The notes below the pieces were generated by a model that made no database searches, was not told where the DNA came from, and worked only from the letters and a program-made list of their open reading frames with translations. A stretch of 25,283 bases of DNA from JANOQP01 sp044227705. Its GTDB lineage: Bacteria > Bacteroidota > Bacteroidia > Chitinophagales > Saprospiraceae. Of this stretch, positions 1 to 7,751 are shown one piece after another. The stretch lies in the NCBI GenBank assembly GCA_044227705.1, contig JBGAWE010000050.1, forward strand, positions 1-25,283, written 5' to 3'. Within the stretch, counting starts at the first letter, position 1, and each line of letters starts with the position of its first letter. The position numbers were made by a program, and so were the translations under genes.

Positions 1-119
1 GTGGCGCTTTTGAGCGCGGTTTTGGGGCCTTGGGTCGGCGGGCGGGTGCAAGGGCGGCTGCCGCATTGACGGTGGTTGCCACTCTTGGGGTAAGGCTGCA
101 TGGTTACAACAAGGTTTCG

Positions 120-127
120 GACATTTG
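120..127 (+). promoter_or_regulatory. Possible -7 element GACATTTG upstream of the first adhesin
   Basis: GACATTTG differs by one base from the Bacteroidota -7 consensus TAnnTTTG and lies about 25 bases before the ATG at 153. No clear -33 TTTG sits at the expected distance, so this is weak. Confidence 0.25.
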
Positions 128-152
128 CCGAGACTTTCGAACCTGTCGGCTT

Positions 153-3100
153 ATGAGATACTTCGCCTCCCGGCCCGCCACGGCCCTTTTCCTGCTCCTT
201 TTTGCCGCAAAAGTGGCGGCACAGTGCCCAGAGGCGGATGCCGGGCCGGACATCCACTATTGTCAGGGCGACCCCAACCCGCAGCTCGACGGCTCCATTT
301 CGGGCCCTTTCACGAGCTTCGCCTGGGCGCCGCCCGCCGGGCTTTCCTCGGTTTCCGTGCTGGACCCGACCGTCACCGTCACTGCCGACAAGACTTACAC
401 CCTGACGGCCAACGGCCTGAACCCGACCCAAATCATCAACGGCGACTTCGAGGCGGGCAACACGGGCTTCACCTCCGCCTACACCTACAACCCCGTGACC
501 CTCTGGTCGGAGGGGACGTACACCGTGACCGACAACCCAATGAGCGTCCACCCCAACTTCGCGGCTTGCGGCGACCACACCTCGGGCAGCGGCCAAATGA
601 TGGTCGTCAATGGCTCGGGCGTGGCTGGCACCGTCGTTTGGGGGCAAATCATCCCCGTCCTGCCGAACATGACCTATCGGTTCAGTTATTGGGGTTGCAC
701 CGTCGTCGCCTCCTCGCCCGCCCAGCAGATTTTTCGGATAAACGGGGTGAACATCGGCTCGACGTTCACCTACCCGGCCGCCACCTGTGTCTGGCAACAG
801 TTCTTCGTCATCTGGAACAGCGGCGCGGCCACCTCGGCCAACCTCCAGTTGATTAACCAGAACACCGCCCTGTCGGGCAACGACTTCGCCATCGACGACG
901 TCAATTTTCAGAAGGAGTGCAAGGATGTCGACACCGTCAAAGTCTTCTACCACCCCGACGCGCTGAAGACCATCAACACGACCATTTGCCACGGCGATTC
1001 TTACACCGTCGGCAACGAGACCTTCGAGGAATCGGGCAACTATCTCGTCAACCTGCAGACCTCGTGGGGCTGCGACTCGCTCGTTCAGCTGAACCTCAAC
1101 GTCATAAACATCCACGCCGAAATCAACCCCAACGACCCGACCATCGACTGCCAGAACCCGACTGTTTGGCTCACGTCGCAAGGTTCCGTCATCCCGCCGG
1201 GCAGCCAATTTCAATGGACGACCTACGGCGGCAGCATCATAGGAAATCCGAACGGGGCGCAAATCACAGCCGGAAGCGTGGGCGACTACAAGCTCAAACT
1301 GACCTACAAAAACGGCCAACTAACCTGTATCGACACCGCGCTCGTCACGGTCACGTCGGCCGCGTCGCTGCCCGTCGCGGAGGCCGGGCCGAACAAGGCC
1401 ATCGGCTGCGCCACGCCAACCGCCACATTGTCAGGCAGTTACGCAGGCGGCTCGGGCTTCACAGCAAGTTGGACGACGCCAAACGGCCACATTGTCAGCG
1501 GCCCGATGACCTTCTCGCCAACCGTCGACGCGGCGGGGACCTATATTCTCACCGTGACCAACCCGGCCAACGGCTGCTCTGACAAGGACACCGTTTTCGT
1601 CACCCAGGATTTGAGCGTCCCGGTTGCGAGCGCGGGGCCAGCGGACACGCTCGACTGCGCGACGAGCTTGGTGACATTGAACGGCAACGCCTCGACGGGA
1701 GCCAATTTCCAGATCAATTGGACGACAGCGAACGGCCATTTTGCCTCCGGCCAAAACACCTTGACCCCGACCGTCGACAAGCCGGGCCAGTATTTCCTCA
1801 CGGTTCAAAACACTGCGAACGGCTGCACGGCCATCAGCTCGGTGACGATTTCAATCGATACCTTGAAACCCGACGTGGACGCCGGGCTGCCTTTCACCCT
1901 CGACTGCCTGACGACAGCCGACACGATTTTCGGAAACTCGAACAGCGGCCTGCCGCCCGTTTGGACGACGACCGGCGGCCATTTTGTCAGCGGGCAGAAC
2001 ACCTTTCAGCCAGTCGTCGACGAGGCGGGGATTTATGTCCTGAAAATTACTAACCCTGTAAACCATTGTGAATCAACGGCTTCGGTCGAGATTTTGAAAA
2101 ACACGACGCTGCCCATTGTTGGCGCGGGGCCGGGCGCGACGCTGACCTGCGCCAGCCCTACGGCCACTTTGACCGGCACCCTTTCGGGCGGCGGGCCGAA
2201 CCCTGACATCAACTGGACGACGGTTGGCGGCAACTTTTTGAGCGGACAGACCACGCTTTCGCCCATCGTCACAACGCCCGGCAGCTATGTCCTGACGGTC
2301 ATCAACCCGCTGAACGGCTGCTCCTCGACGGCCTCGACGACGGTCGTCGCCGACCCGAACATCCCGACTGTCGGCATCGCGGCGGCGGACACTTTAACCT
2401 GTTCCAAAACTTCCCAAAACCTCTCGGCGACTACGAGCGCGGGCAGTTTTCAAATCAACTGGACGGCCTCGAACGGCGGCCAAATCACCGGCGGTGGCTC
2501 GACGCTCAACCCGACAGTCGACAAGCCGGGGACATACAGCGTCACGGTTTTGAACCCGGCGAACGGCTGCTCGGCGACGACCTCGATGGAGGTCTTTGAA
2601 AACAAATACCCGCCGACCGCGGCCATCGCGCAGCCGACCCAGATTGATTGCAACAACGCCGGCTCGCTCTTGAACGGCGCGGCCAGCTCGCAGGGTGGCC
2701 AGTTTTCCTATCAATGGACGACGACCGGCGGGCAGATTTTGAGCGGGCAGACTAGCATGATTGCCGTCGCCGGGAAGGCCGGGCTTTATGTTTTGACCGT
2801 GAAAAACAACGAAAACGGCTGCACCGCCCAGCAATCCGCAACCGTCGCGGCCGACCTCAACTATCCGACGACCGACGCTGGAACCGACAAAACCCTCGAT
2901 TGCCTTGCCGCCTCGACGACTTTGACCGCCACCTCGTCGCCCGCCGGGCCGAACATTTCCATCAATTGGTCGACTACGACGGGCGGGGCGATTTCCAACC
3001 CGAATTCGAACTCAATTTCGGTCAGCCAGCCGGGCGTTTACGTCTTTTCAATCATAAACAACACGAACGGTTGCTCCGCAGCCGACTCGGTCGAGGTCTT

Positions 3101-5879
3101 TCAAAACACCGCCTCGCCGACTGCCATCATCGGGCAGCCGGGCGTTTTGACCTGCTCGACGACCTCACTTGTTTTGAACGCCTTCGGCTCCTCGACCGGC
3201 CCTGATTTCATTTATCAATGGACAACGGCGGGCGGCTCCATCGTCGGCGCAGCGGACACGAGCTTCGTCGAAATCGACAAGACGGGCCAGTATTTCCTCA
3301 AAATTACGAACATGCTGAACGGCTGCACGGCCAGCCAGTCGGCGACCGTCACGGCGAACATCCAGCCGCCGACAGTCGATGCCGGGCAGTCGCAAGTGCT
3401 TGATTGTCAGACGACTTCACTCGATTTGGCAGGGTCGGCCTCCGCGGGTTCGCAGCTTTTGTGGTCGACGAAGTCCGGCCATTTTTTGGGCACCACCAAC
3501 TCGGCGACGACCAAAATCGATGCCTCCGGCTGGTACTTTTTAACAGCCACGAACCCGGCGAACGGCTGTACGGCCATCGACTCCGTGCAGGTCACGCCGG
3601 ATGCGGGCGCACCGATTTTGGCGGTCGGCGTGTCGGGGATTTTAACCTGCGTCAACCTCACCCAGCAGCTCAACAGCACGGCCACCTCGAACAACCCGAA
3701 CGCGCAGTTTCAAATCAACTGGACGACGACTGGCGGGCAGTTCGTCAGCGGCCAGACGACCCTCACGCCGACTATTGACAAGCCGGGCAGTTACCTTTTG
3801 ACGGTGAAAGACCTGACGAACGGGTGTCAAAGCCAAAGCTCCATCACGGTTTCGCAGGATGTCGCCGTGCCGCAAATCGGGCTGAACGTCGCCCAAGTTT
3901 TGAGCTGTGCCGTCGCCTCGGCAACGATAACCGCGACGGTCACCACGACCGGCGGCGACTTCAATTTCAATTGGGCAACACAAACCGGCCAGTTCTCCGG
4001 CGGCACAAACTCGCTCACCCCAACCGCCGTGAAAAGCGGCCAATACTCGATTTCGGCGACCGACCAATCGAGCGGCTGCACGGCCTCGGCCTCGGTCGCG
4101 GTCGACGAGGATTTTTCAAAACCCGTCGTTTCGATAGCCCAGCCTGGCGTTTTGACCTGTACAACTAGCGTCCTGACGCTCAACGGCGAGGCCAGCACGG
4201 GCAACCTGAAGGGCTGGGCGACCATCGGCGGCAACTTCGCGGGCGGCCAGTCGATGCTCAAAATCAATGTCGACAAGCCCGGTCTCTACGTCCTCATCAT
4301 GCAGCACCCGACGAGCGGCTGCACGGCGACAGACACGGTGCAGGTCTTGCAAAACACGACGGCTCCGACCGTCTCGATAGTGAAACCGGACACTTTGACC
4401 TGTGTAAAAACCTCGGTCCCGCTGACTGCGATTTGCGCCGGGCAAGGTGCATTGTCTCAAAACTGGGCGACGGCCAACGGGCAGATTTCCGGCCCGACGG
4501 GCCAGCTTTCCATCACGGTGTTGAAAATAGGCACTTATTCCGTCACCGTGACCGACGCGGCGAACGGATGCACGGCAACGACCTCCGCGCAGGTTTTTGA
4601 GAACAAAAAACTACCCCCCATCTCGCTGCAAAGCCCCGGCAAGCTGACCTGCAAAGACCAGGAACTGGCTCTTTTGACCCAAAATTCGGCCTCGGGCAAG
4701 CCTTTTTCATGGAAATGGGCGGGCGTTTTCTCAGACCTCGCCGACACTTTGAAACCAAAGGTGAAACTGCCCGGCGGCTTCTCGCTGACCATCACCGACA
4801 CGAAAAACGGCTGTACATCGACCGCCTCGACGACCGTCGGAGAGGACAAGGCGGTGCCGCCCGTAGTGATGGGCAGCCCGTCGATTCTGACCTGCTCACA
4901 GCCGACGACCGACCTCGGGGGCACGCCGAACCCGAACGGGAACCTCCTTTTTTCATGGAAGACGACGGACGGCCACCTCATCGGCAGCGCGGCCTCAGCG
5001 ACGGTCGAGGCGGACAAAACCGGCACCTATTTTTTGACCGTGACCGACTCGAACAACGGTTGCACGGCCAGTGGCTCCGTCTCGGTTTCACAGGACAAAC
5101 TGGCGGCCGCTGACTTCGAGGCCGTCAGCCCGACCTGCGCTGGGCAACGCGGAAGCATCGAGGTTTTTGGCGTTTCGGGCGGGCTGTTGCCCTATCGTTT
5201 CTCGATAGACGGAGGGAAAAACTGGCAGGCCACGCCCGATTTCCCGTCGCTCGAACCGGGCGGCTACGCGGTCGCCGTCGAGGACGCGGGCGGCTGCCGT
5301 ATCGACCTCCCGGCGAACATCCTGCCCGGCTCGACCATCCAGATTGATTTGGAAAAAGAGGCGGCGATTCCGCTCGGCGGCTCGTGGGTTCTGTCTGCGA
5401 CAACCAATGTCCCGACCTCGCGGCTGACCACCATTCAATGGACGCCCGACTCAACGCTTTCCTGCGGAGACTGTCTGACGACCATCGCCTCGCCGCTGCG
5501 GACGACCAATTATCGGCTTTTCGTGGCGGACACCATGGGCTGCGAGGCGGTGGCCTATTTCAAATTGAAGGTCTCGCGGCCACCGGTCTACGCGCCTAAC
5601 TCCATTCGAATCAACGGGAATTCTTCGGAAAACGCCCATTTCACGATTTACACCGACGCGGGCGCGGCCCTCAAAATCAGCAAACTGATGGTCTTCGACC
5701 GTTGGGGGAACGTGATGTTCGAGCAGAAAAACTTCCCGCCCAACGACCCCGCGCTCGGCTGGGGCGGCGATTTTAGAGGGAAGGCGATGGGCGATGGAGT
5801 CTATGTCTGGTGGGCGGAGGTCGTCTGGATCGATGGGGAAACGAGCTTCCTGAAAGGGGACGTGACGATTCTGGATTGA
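153..5879 (+). CDS. Giant secreted Ig-like repeat adhesin with T9SS type B (CHU_C) sorting domain
   Basis: A 1908-residue surface protein, probably used in adhesion or as a cell-surface stalk. The ATG at 153 is chosen because it opens a clean signal peptide (RYFASRP, then a hydrophobic LFLLLFAAKVAA, cleavage near residue 23). The frame stays open upstream to 30 but codes nothing signal-like there. Order of parts: an Ig/PKD-like segment (about 24-92); a jellyroll or lectin-like domain starting NGDFEAGNTGF (about 93-254); a short GDSYxxG...GCDS repeat (about 255-319); 16 tandem Ig-like units of about 83 residues (320-1649); a SprB-like repeat (about 1650-1725); and a CHU_C domain (about 1810-1908) with FDRWGN and DGVYVWW. 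Family knowledge: CHU_C domains send proteins through the T9SS to the outer surface. The ligand is unknown. The gene is convergent with the PHP gene and has no frameshifts. Confidence 0.9.
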   Translation: MRYFASRPATALFLLLFAAKVAAQCPEADAGPDIHYCQGDPNPQLDGSISGPFTSFAWAPPAGLSSVSVLDPTVTVTADKTYTLTANGLNPTQIINGDFEAGNTGFTSAYTYNPVTLWSEGTYTVTDNPMSVHPNFAACGDHTSGSGQMMVVNGSGVAGTVVWGQIIPVLPNMTYRFSYWGCTVVASSPAQQIFRINGVNIGSTFTYPAATCVWQQFFVIWNSGAATSANLQLINQNTALSGNDFAIDDVNFQKECKDVDTVKVFYHPDALKTINTTICHGDSYTVGNETFEESGNYLVNLQTSWGCDSLVQLNLNVINIHAEINPNDPTIDCQNPTVWLTSQGSVIPPGSQFQWTTYGGSIIGNPNGAQITAGSVGDYKLKLTYKNGQLTCIDTALVTVTSAASLPVAEAGPNKAIGCATPTATLSGSYAGGSGFTASWTTPNGHIVSGPMTFSPTVDAAGTYILTVTNPANGCSDKDTVFVTQDLSVPVASAGPADTLDCATSLVTLNGNASTGANFQINWTTANGHFASGQNTLTPTVDKPGQYFLTVQNTANGCTAISSVTISIDTLKPDVDAGLPFTLDCLTTADTIFGNSNSGLPPVWTTTGGHFVSGQNTFQPVVDEAGIYVLKITNPVNHCESTASVEILKNTTLPIVGAGPGATLTCASPTATLTGTLSGGGPNPDINWTTVGGNFLSGQTTLSPIVTTPGSYVLTVINPLNGCSSTASTTVVADPNIPTVGIAAADTLTCSKTSQNLSATTSAGSFQINWTASNGGQITGGGSTLNPTVDKPGTYSVTVLNPANGCSATTSMEVFENKYPPTAAIAQPTQIDCNNAGSLLNGAASSQGGQFSYQWTTTGGQILSGQTSMIAVAGKAGLYVLTVKNNENGCTAQQSATVAADLNYPTTDAGTDKTLDCLAASTTLTATSSPAGPNISINWSTTTGGAISNPNSNSISVSQPGVYVFSIINNTNGCSAADSVEVFQNTASPTAIIGQPGVLTCSTTSLVLNAFGSSTGPDFIYQWTTAGGSIVGAADTSFVEIDKTGQYFLKITNMLNGCTASQSATVTANIQPPTVDAGQSQVLDCQTTSLDLAGSASAGSQLLWSTKSGHFLGTTNSATTKIDASGWYFLTATNPANGCTAIDSVQVTPDAGAPILAVGVSGILTCVNLTQQLNSTATSNNPNAQFQINWTTTGGQFVSGQTTLTPTIDKPGSYLLTVKDLTNGCQSQSSITVSQDVAVPQIGLNVAQVLSCAVASATITATVTTTGGDFNFNWATQTGQFSGGTNSLTPTAVKSGQYSISATDQSSGCTASASVAVDEDFSKPVVSIAQPGVLTCTTSVLTLNGEASTGNLKGWATIGGNFAGGQSMLKINVDKPGLYVLIMQHPTSGCTATDTVQVLQNTTAPTVSIVKPDTLTCVKTSVPLTAICAGQGALSQNWATANGQISGPTGQLSITVLKIGTYSVTVTDAANGCTATTSAQVFENKKLPPISLQSPGKLTCKDQELALLTQNSASGKPFSWKWAGVFSDLADTLKPKVKLPGGFSLTITDTKNGCTSTASTTVGEDKAVPPVVMGSPSILTCSQPTTDLGGTPNPNGNLLFSWKTTDGHLIGSAASATVEADKTGTYFLTVTDSNNGCTASGSVSVSQDKLAAADFEAVSPTCAGQRGSIEVFGVSGGLLPYRFSIDGGKNWQATPDFPSLEPGGYAVAVEDAGGCRIDLPANILPGSTIQIDLEKEAAIPLGGSWVLSATTNVPTSRLTTIQWTPDSTLSCGDCLTTIASPLRTTNYRLFVADTMGCEAVAYFKLKVSRPPVYAPNSIRINGNSSENAHFTIYTDAGAALKISKLMVFDRWGNVMFEQKNFPPNDPALGWGGDFRGKAMGDGVYVWWAEVVWIDGETSFLKGDVTILD
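1110..5099 (+). repeat. Tandem array of 16 Ig-like units in the first adhesin
   Basis: About 1330 residues divide into 16 consecutive units of 81-86 residues (mean 83). A typical unit reads AGP..LDC, then a Thr-rich strand, NWTT.NGHF.SG, L.PTVDKPG.Y.LTV.NPANGC and a closing valine-rich strand. Each unit carries one Cys near its start (LDC or LTC) and one near its end (NGC), the spacing expected of an Ig-fold disulfide. The first unit (from 1110) is the most divergent. The units differ enough in DNA that the array is not made of recent identical copies. Confidence 0.85.
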
Positions 5880-5880
5880 T

Positions 5881-5928
5881 TGGCGCACGGAGGGAATCCG
5901 TGTCTAATCCATGTTCATCCGTGTGCCA
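5881..5928. terminator. Inverted repeat between convergent genes, possible two-way terminator
   Basis: TGGCGCACGGA (5881-5891) can pair with TCCGTGTGCCA (5918-5928): 11 bp with a single G-T pair. A shorter stem CACGGA/TCCGTG (5886-5891 and 5897-5902) is nested within it. It sits between the adhesin stop (5879) and the convergent PHP gene stop (5915) and overlaps the last codons of the PHP gene. There is no strong T-tract, so termination is an inference from structure and position. Confidence 0.4.
5896..5923 (+). repeat. Three direct copies of ATCCRTG
   Basis: ATCCGTG (5896-5902), ATCCATG (5907-5913) and ATCCGTG (5917-5923) are spaced 10-11 bases apart. On the other strand this reads as iterated CACGGAT-like words. 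The last copy forms the final codons and TGA stop of the PHP gene. It may be one instance of a dispersed intergenic repeat, but only one instance is visible here. Confidence 0.5.
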
Positions 5929-7606
5929 TGAAAGGCCTTTCTAAAAAAATCCTCCCATCCTCGCCGCGCAGCGCGATGAGATAAGTCCCGGATTTCAGCC
6001 CGCTCAAATCGACCTCGAAACGGTTTTCTCCCTTTAAAGCATCGAAAAAAGACCGCCTGACGAGCCGCCCGTCGAGGTCGAAAACACCGCATTCGACCTC
6101 ACCGAGCTCCTCCAGAGATTCAAACTGGAGCCGCACAAAATCACTCGCCGGGTTGGGTGAGAGGTTGATGAAACTGACCGGGTTCTTTTCAAAATAGAGT
6201 GAAACCACATTTGAAAATCGGCCCGAGCCGTCGCTATCGCGCATCCGAAGGCGATAGAACAGGAGGCCGCGCGGTGCCGTTTCGTCGATGAAAGAATAGG
6301 CCGGGCTGCCGTCGGGCGCGGCTTCCCCGATTTTTACAAAATGCTCGCCGTCGATGCTGCGCTCGATTTCATAGGCGGCGAGGCCCGTCTCGCTGGCCGC
6401 TTCCCAGTCGAGCGCGATTTGGGTTTTCAACACCTCCGCCTTAAAGGAGACCAGTTCGACAGGCATTGTCGTGTTCTTCGTCACCCAGATCGGTGCCGTC
6501 CAGATGTAGTCGCCGTCGAGCTGCTTGATTTTAGCGTAGTAATATCGCGTCTGGCCGACGGCGATGGGGTGCGTGTAGGTCAGGGAGGTCTGGTTGGTGT
6601 TAGAGGCAAGGACGGTTGGGGCACTGCCGCTGCCAGGTGTTCCGCTCCAAATCTGGATGCTGGAAACTCCTTCGCCATCACCGTCGGTGACCGAGACGGA
6701 GATGCTCGGGTCGCCCGCAATGCTCGCCACGTTGCCCATGATTTGACCGCTGACGGTGAAGGTTGGGACGGCGTTCCAGTCGTCTGTGGCAAAGTAGTGC
6801 ATGTTTTTCATAGCCGAAATGATGTTCGCCTTCGTCAGCGAGGGCGCGAGGACGCACGTCCGGCCGGGGAGCGTCCGGCCGAAAGTTGTGTTGTGGTTGT
6901 CGTGGTCGATGCTCGGGCCAACGTGGTAGCCCTTGCCGAGGAGGGTGTGGAAAAAAGTCTCGTAGAGCGTCGCCGGGTTGTCGGTGTAATCTTGGGTGGT
7001 GCTGAATGCGTAGCCGCTGCGGATGCTCATGCCGCTGATGGTCGCGTCGGCAGTGGCACTGTAAGAAGTGCCCTCGATGTTGTTGAAATCGCCCGTCTGC
7101 GGGTGGGCAAGGGAGAGGACGGAATTGGGCCGGGCGTTGATTTTGGCATACAGGCCGGCATAGTCTGCCTGTGCGTTGAAGATGTCATAAACGCCTGACT
7201 GCCAACCGATTAGGCTGTCGATGCCGTAGACGAGGACGTGGCCTGTGCCGGTTCCGGTGGTCACGCCCCATTCCATGCCGTACATCGCCACGAAGTTCGC
7301 CGTGGTCGCCGCGTTCGACTGCGTCACGCCCTCATGGTATTGTGCGAGGGTCATCCCGGCGCTCGAGTGGTTGTGGTCGCTGATGCCGAGGAAGTCGAAA
7401 TGGAGCGAGAGCTTGGCGAAGTCGAAATCCTGCGCGGGCGTCGTCCGACCTGATGATAGAGAATCCTGGTTGCCGTCGGAATAAGCCGAGTGGGCATGGA
7501 AGTTTCCGTAGTAGTAGTTGGTCTGGGCTGCGAGGTTCTTCGTTTGGAGGAGGGCTGCGGCGAGGATGGCAGCCGTGAAAAAAGGCCACCGGAGCGCAAT
7601 TGCCAT
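5915..7606 (-). CDS. Secreted PHP-domain (CehA/McbA-like) metallohydrolase with T9SS type A sorting tail
   Basis: A 563-residue exported protein. The signal peptide ends in KNLAAQ (cleavage near residue 27). The PHP domain follows: NFHAHSAYSDG (H37, H39, D44), FLGISDHNH (D77, H78, H80), a later LAHPQTG and SIDHDNHN, all metal-ligand type motifs of the PHP fold. After it come an Ig-like segment (DPSISVSVTDGDG), a fibronectin-like T9SS linker (PVELVSFKAE..., DWEAASE), and a C-terminal type A sorting domain with LSPNPASDFV and SGTYLIAL. PHP proteins hydrolyse phosphoesters or related bonds using two or three metals. The substrate cannot be read from sequence. The last residues (MAHG) and the stop lie inside an iterated ATCCRTG element, so the natural end may have been replaced. 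It follows the GH13 gene on the same strand with a 145-bp gap and a possible own promoter. Confidence 0.85.
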   Translation of the reverse strand: MAIALRWPFFTAAILAAALLQTKNLAAQTNYYYGNFHAHSAYSDGNQDSLSSGRTTPAQDFDFAKLSLHFDFLGISDHNHSSAGMTLAQYHEGVTQSNAATTANFVAMYGMEWGVTTGTGTGHVLVYGIDSLIGWQSGVYDIFNAQADYAGLYAKINARPNSVLSLAHPQTGDFNNIEGTSYSATADATISGMSIRSGYAFSTTQDYTDNPATLYETFFHTLLGKGYHVGPSIDHDNHNTTFGRTLPGRTCVLAPSLTKANIISAMKNMHYFATDDWNAVPTFTVSGQIMGNVASIAGDPSISVSVTDGDGEGVSSIQIWSGTPGSGSAPTVLASNTNQTSLTYTHPIAVGQTRYYYAKIKQLDGDYIWTAPIWVTKNTTMPVELVSFKAEVLKTQIALDWEAASETGLAAYEIERSIDGEHFVKIGEAAPDGSPAYSFIDETAPRGLLFYRLRMRDSDGSGRFSNVVSLYFEKNPVSFINLSPNPASDFVRLQFESLEELGEVECGVFDLDGRLVRRSFFDALKGENRFEVDLSGLKSGTYLIALRGEDGRIFLERPFMAHG

Positions 7607-7666
7607 AAGTCGAGCTGTTCGAGTTTTTTGAAAAAAACGGGAGCAGGGAGGCAGGAACTTTCAGGG

Positions 7667-7674
7667 CAAAGGTG
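7667..7674 (-). promoter_or_regulatory. Possible -7 element CACCTTTG for the PHP gene
   Basis: On the minus strand CACCTTTG, followed by C, is one base from TAnnTTTG and lies about 60 bases before the ATG at 7606. It falls in the 145-bp gap after the GH13 gene, which suggests independent transcription. No strong -33 box is evident. Confidence 0.3.
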
Positions 7675-7751
7675 GATAGCCGATGTCGAATTGGTGCGGC
7701 GCGGCGCGTCGAGCTGCCGAAATTCAGGGTGAAATGAGCGGCCAGCCTCTG

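Noticed and set aside
1..69. Possible tail of an upstream gene (plus strand, ending TGA at 67-69)
   Set aside because: Only 22 codons are visible and no domain can be recognised; chance cannot be excluded.
30..152. N-terminal extension of the first adhesin to the GTG/ATG-like start at 30
   Set aside because: The extra 41 residues are not signal-like, while the ATG at 153 begins a standard signal peptide.
6341..7198. 285-codon open frame on the plus strand
   Set aside because: It is antisense to the PHP gene, whose metal motifs and sorting tail are clear.
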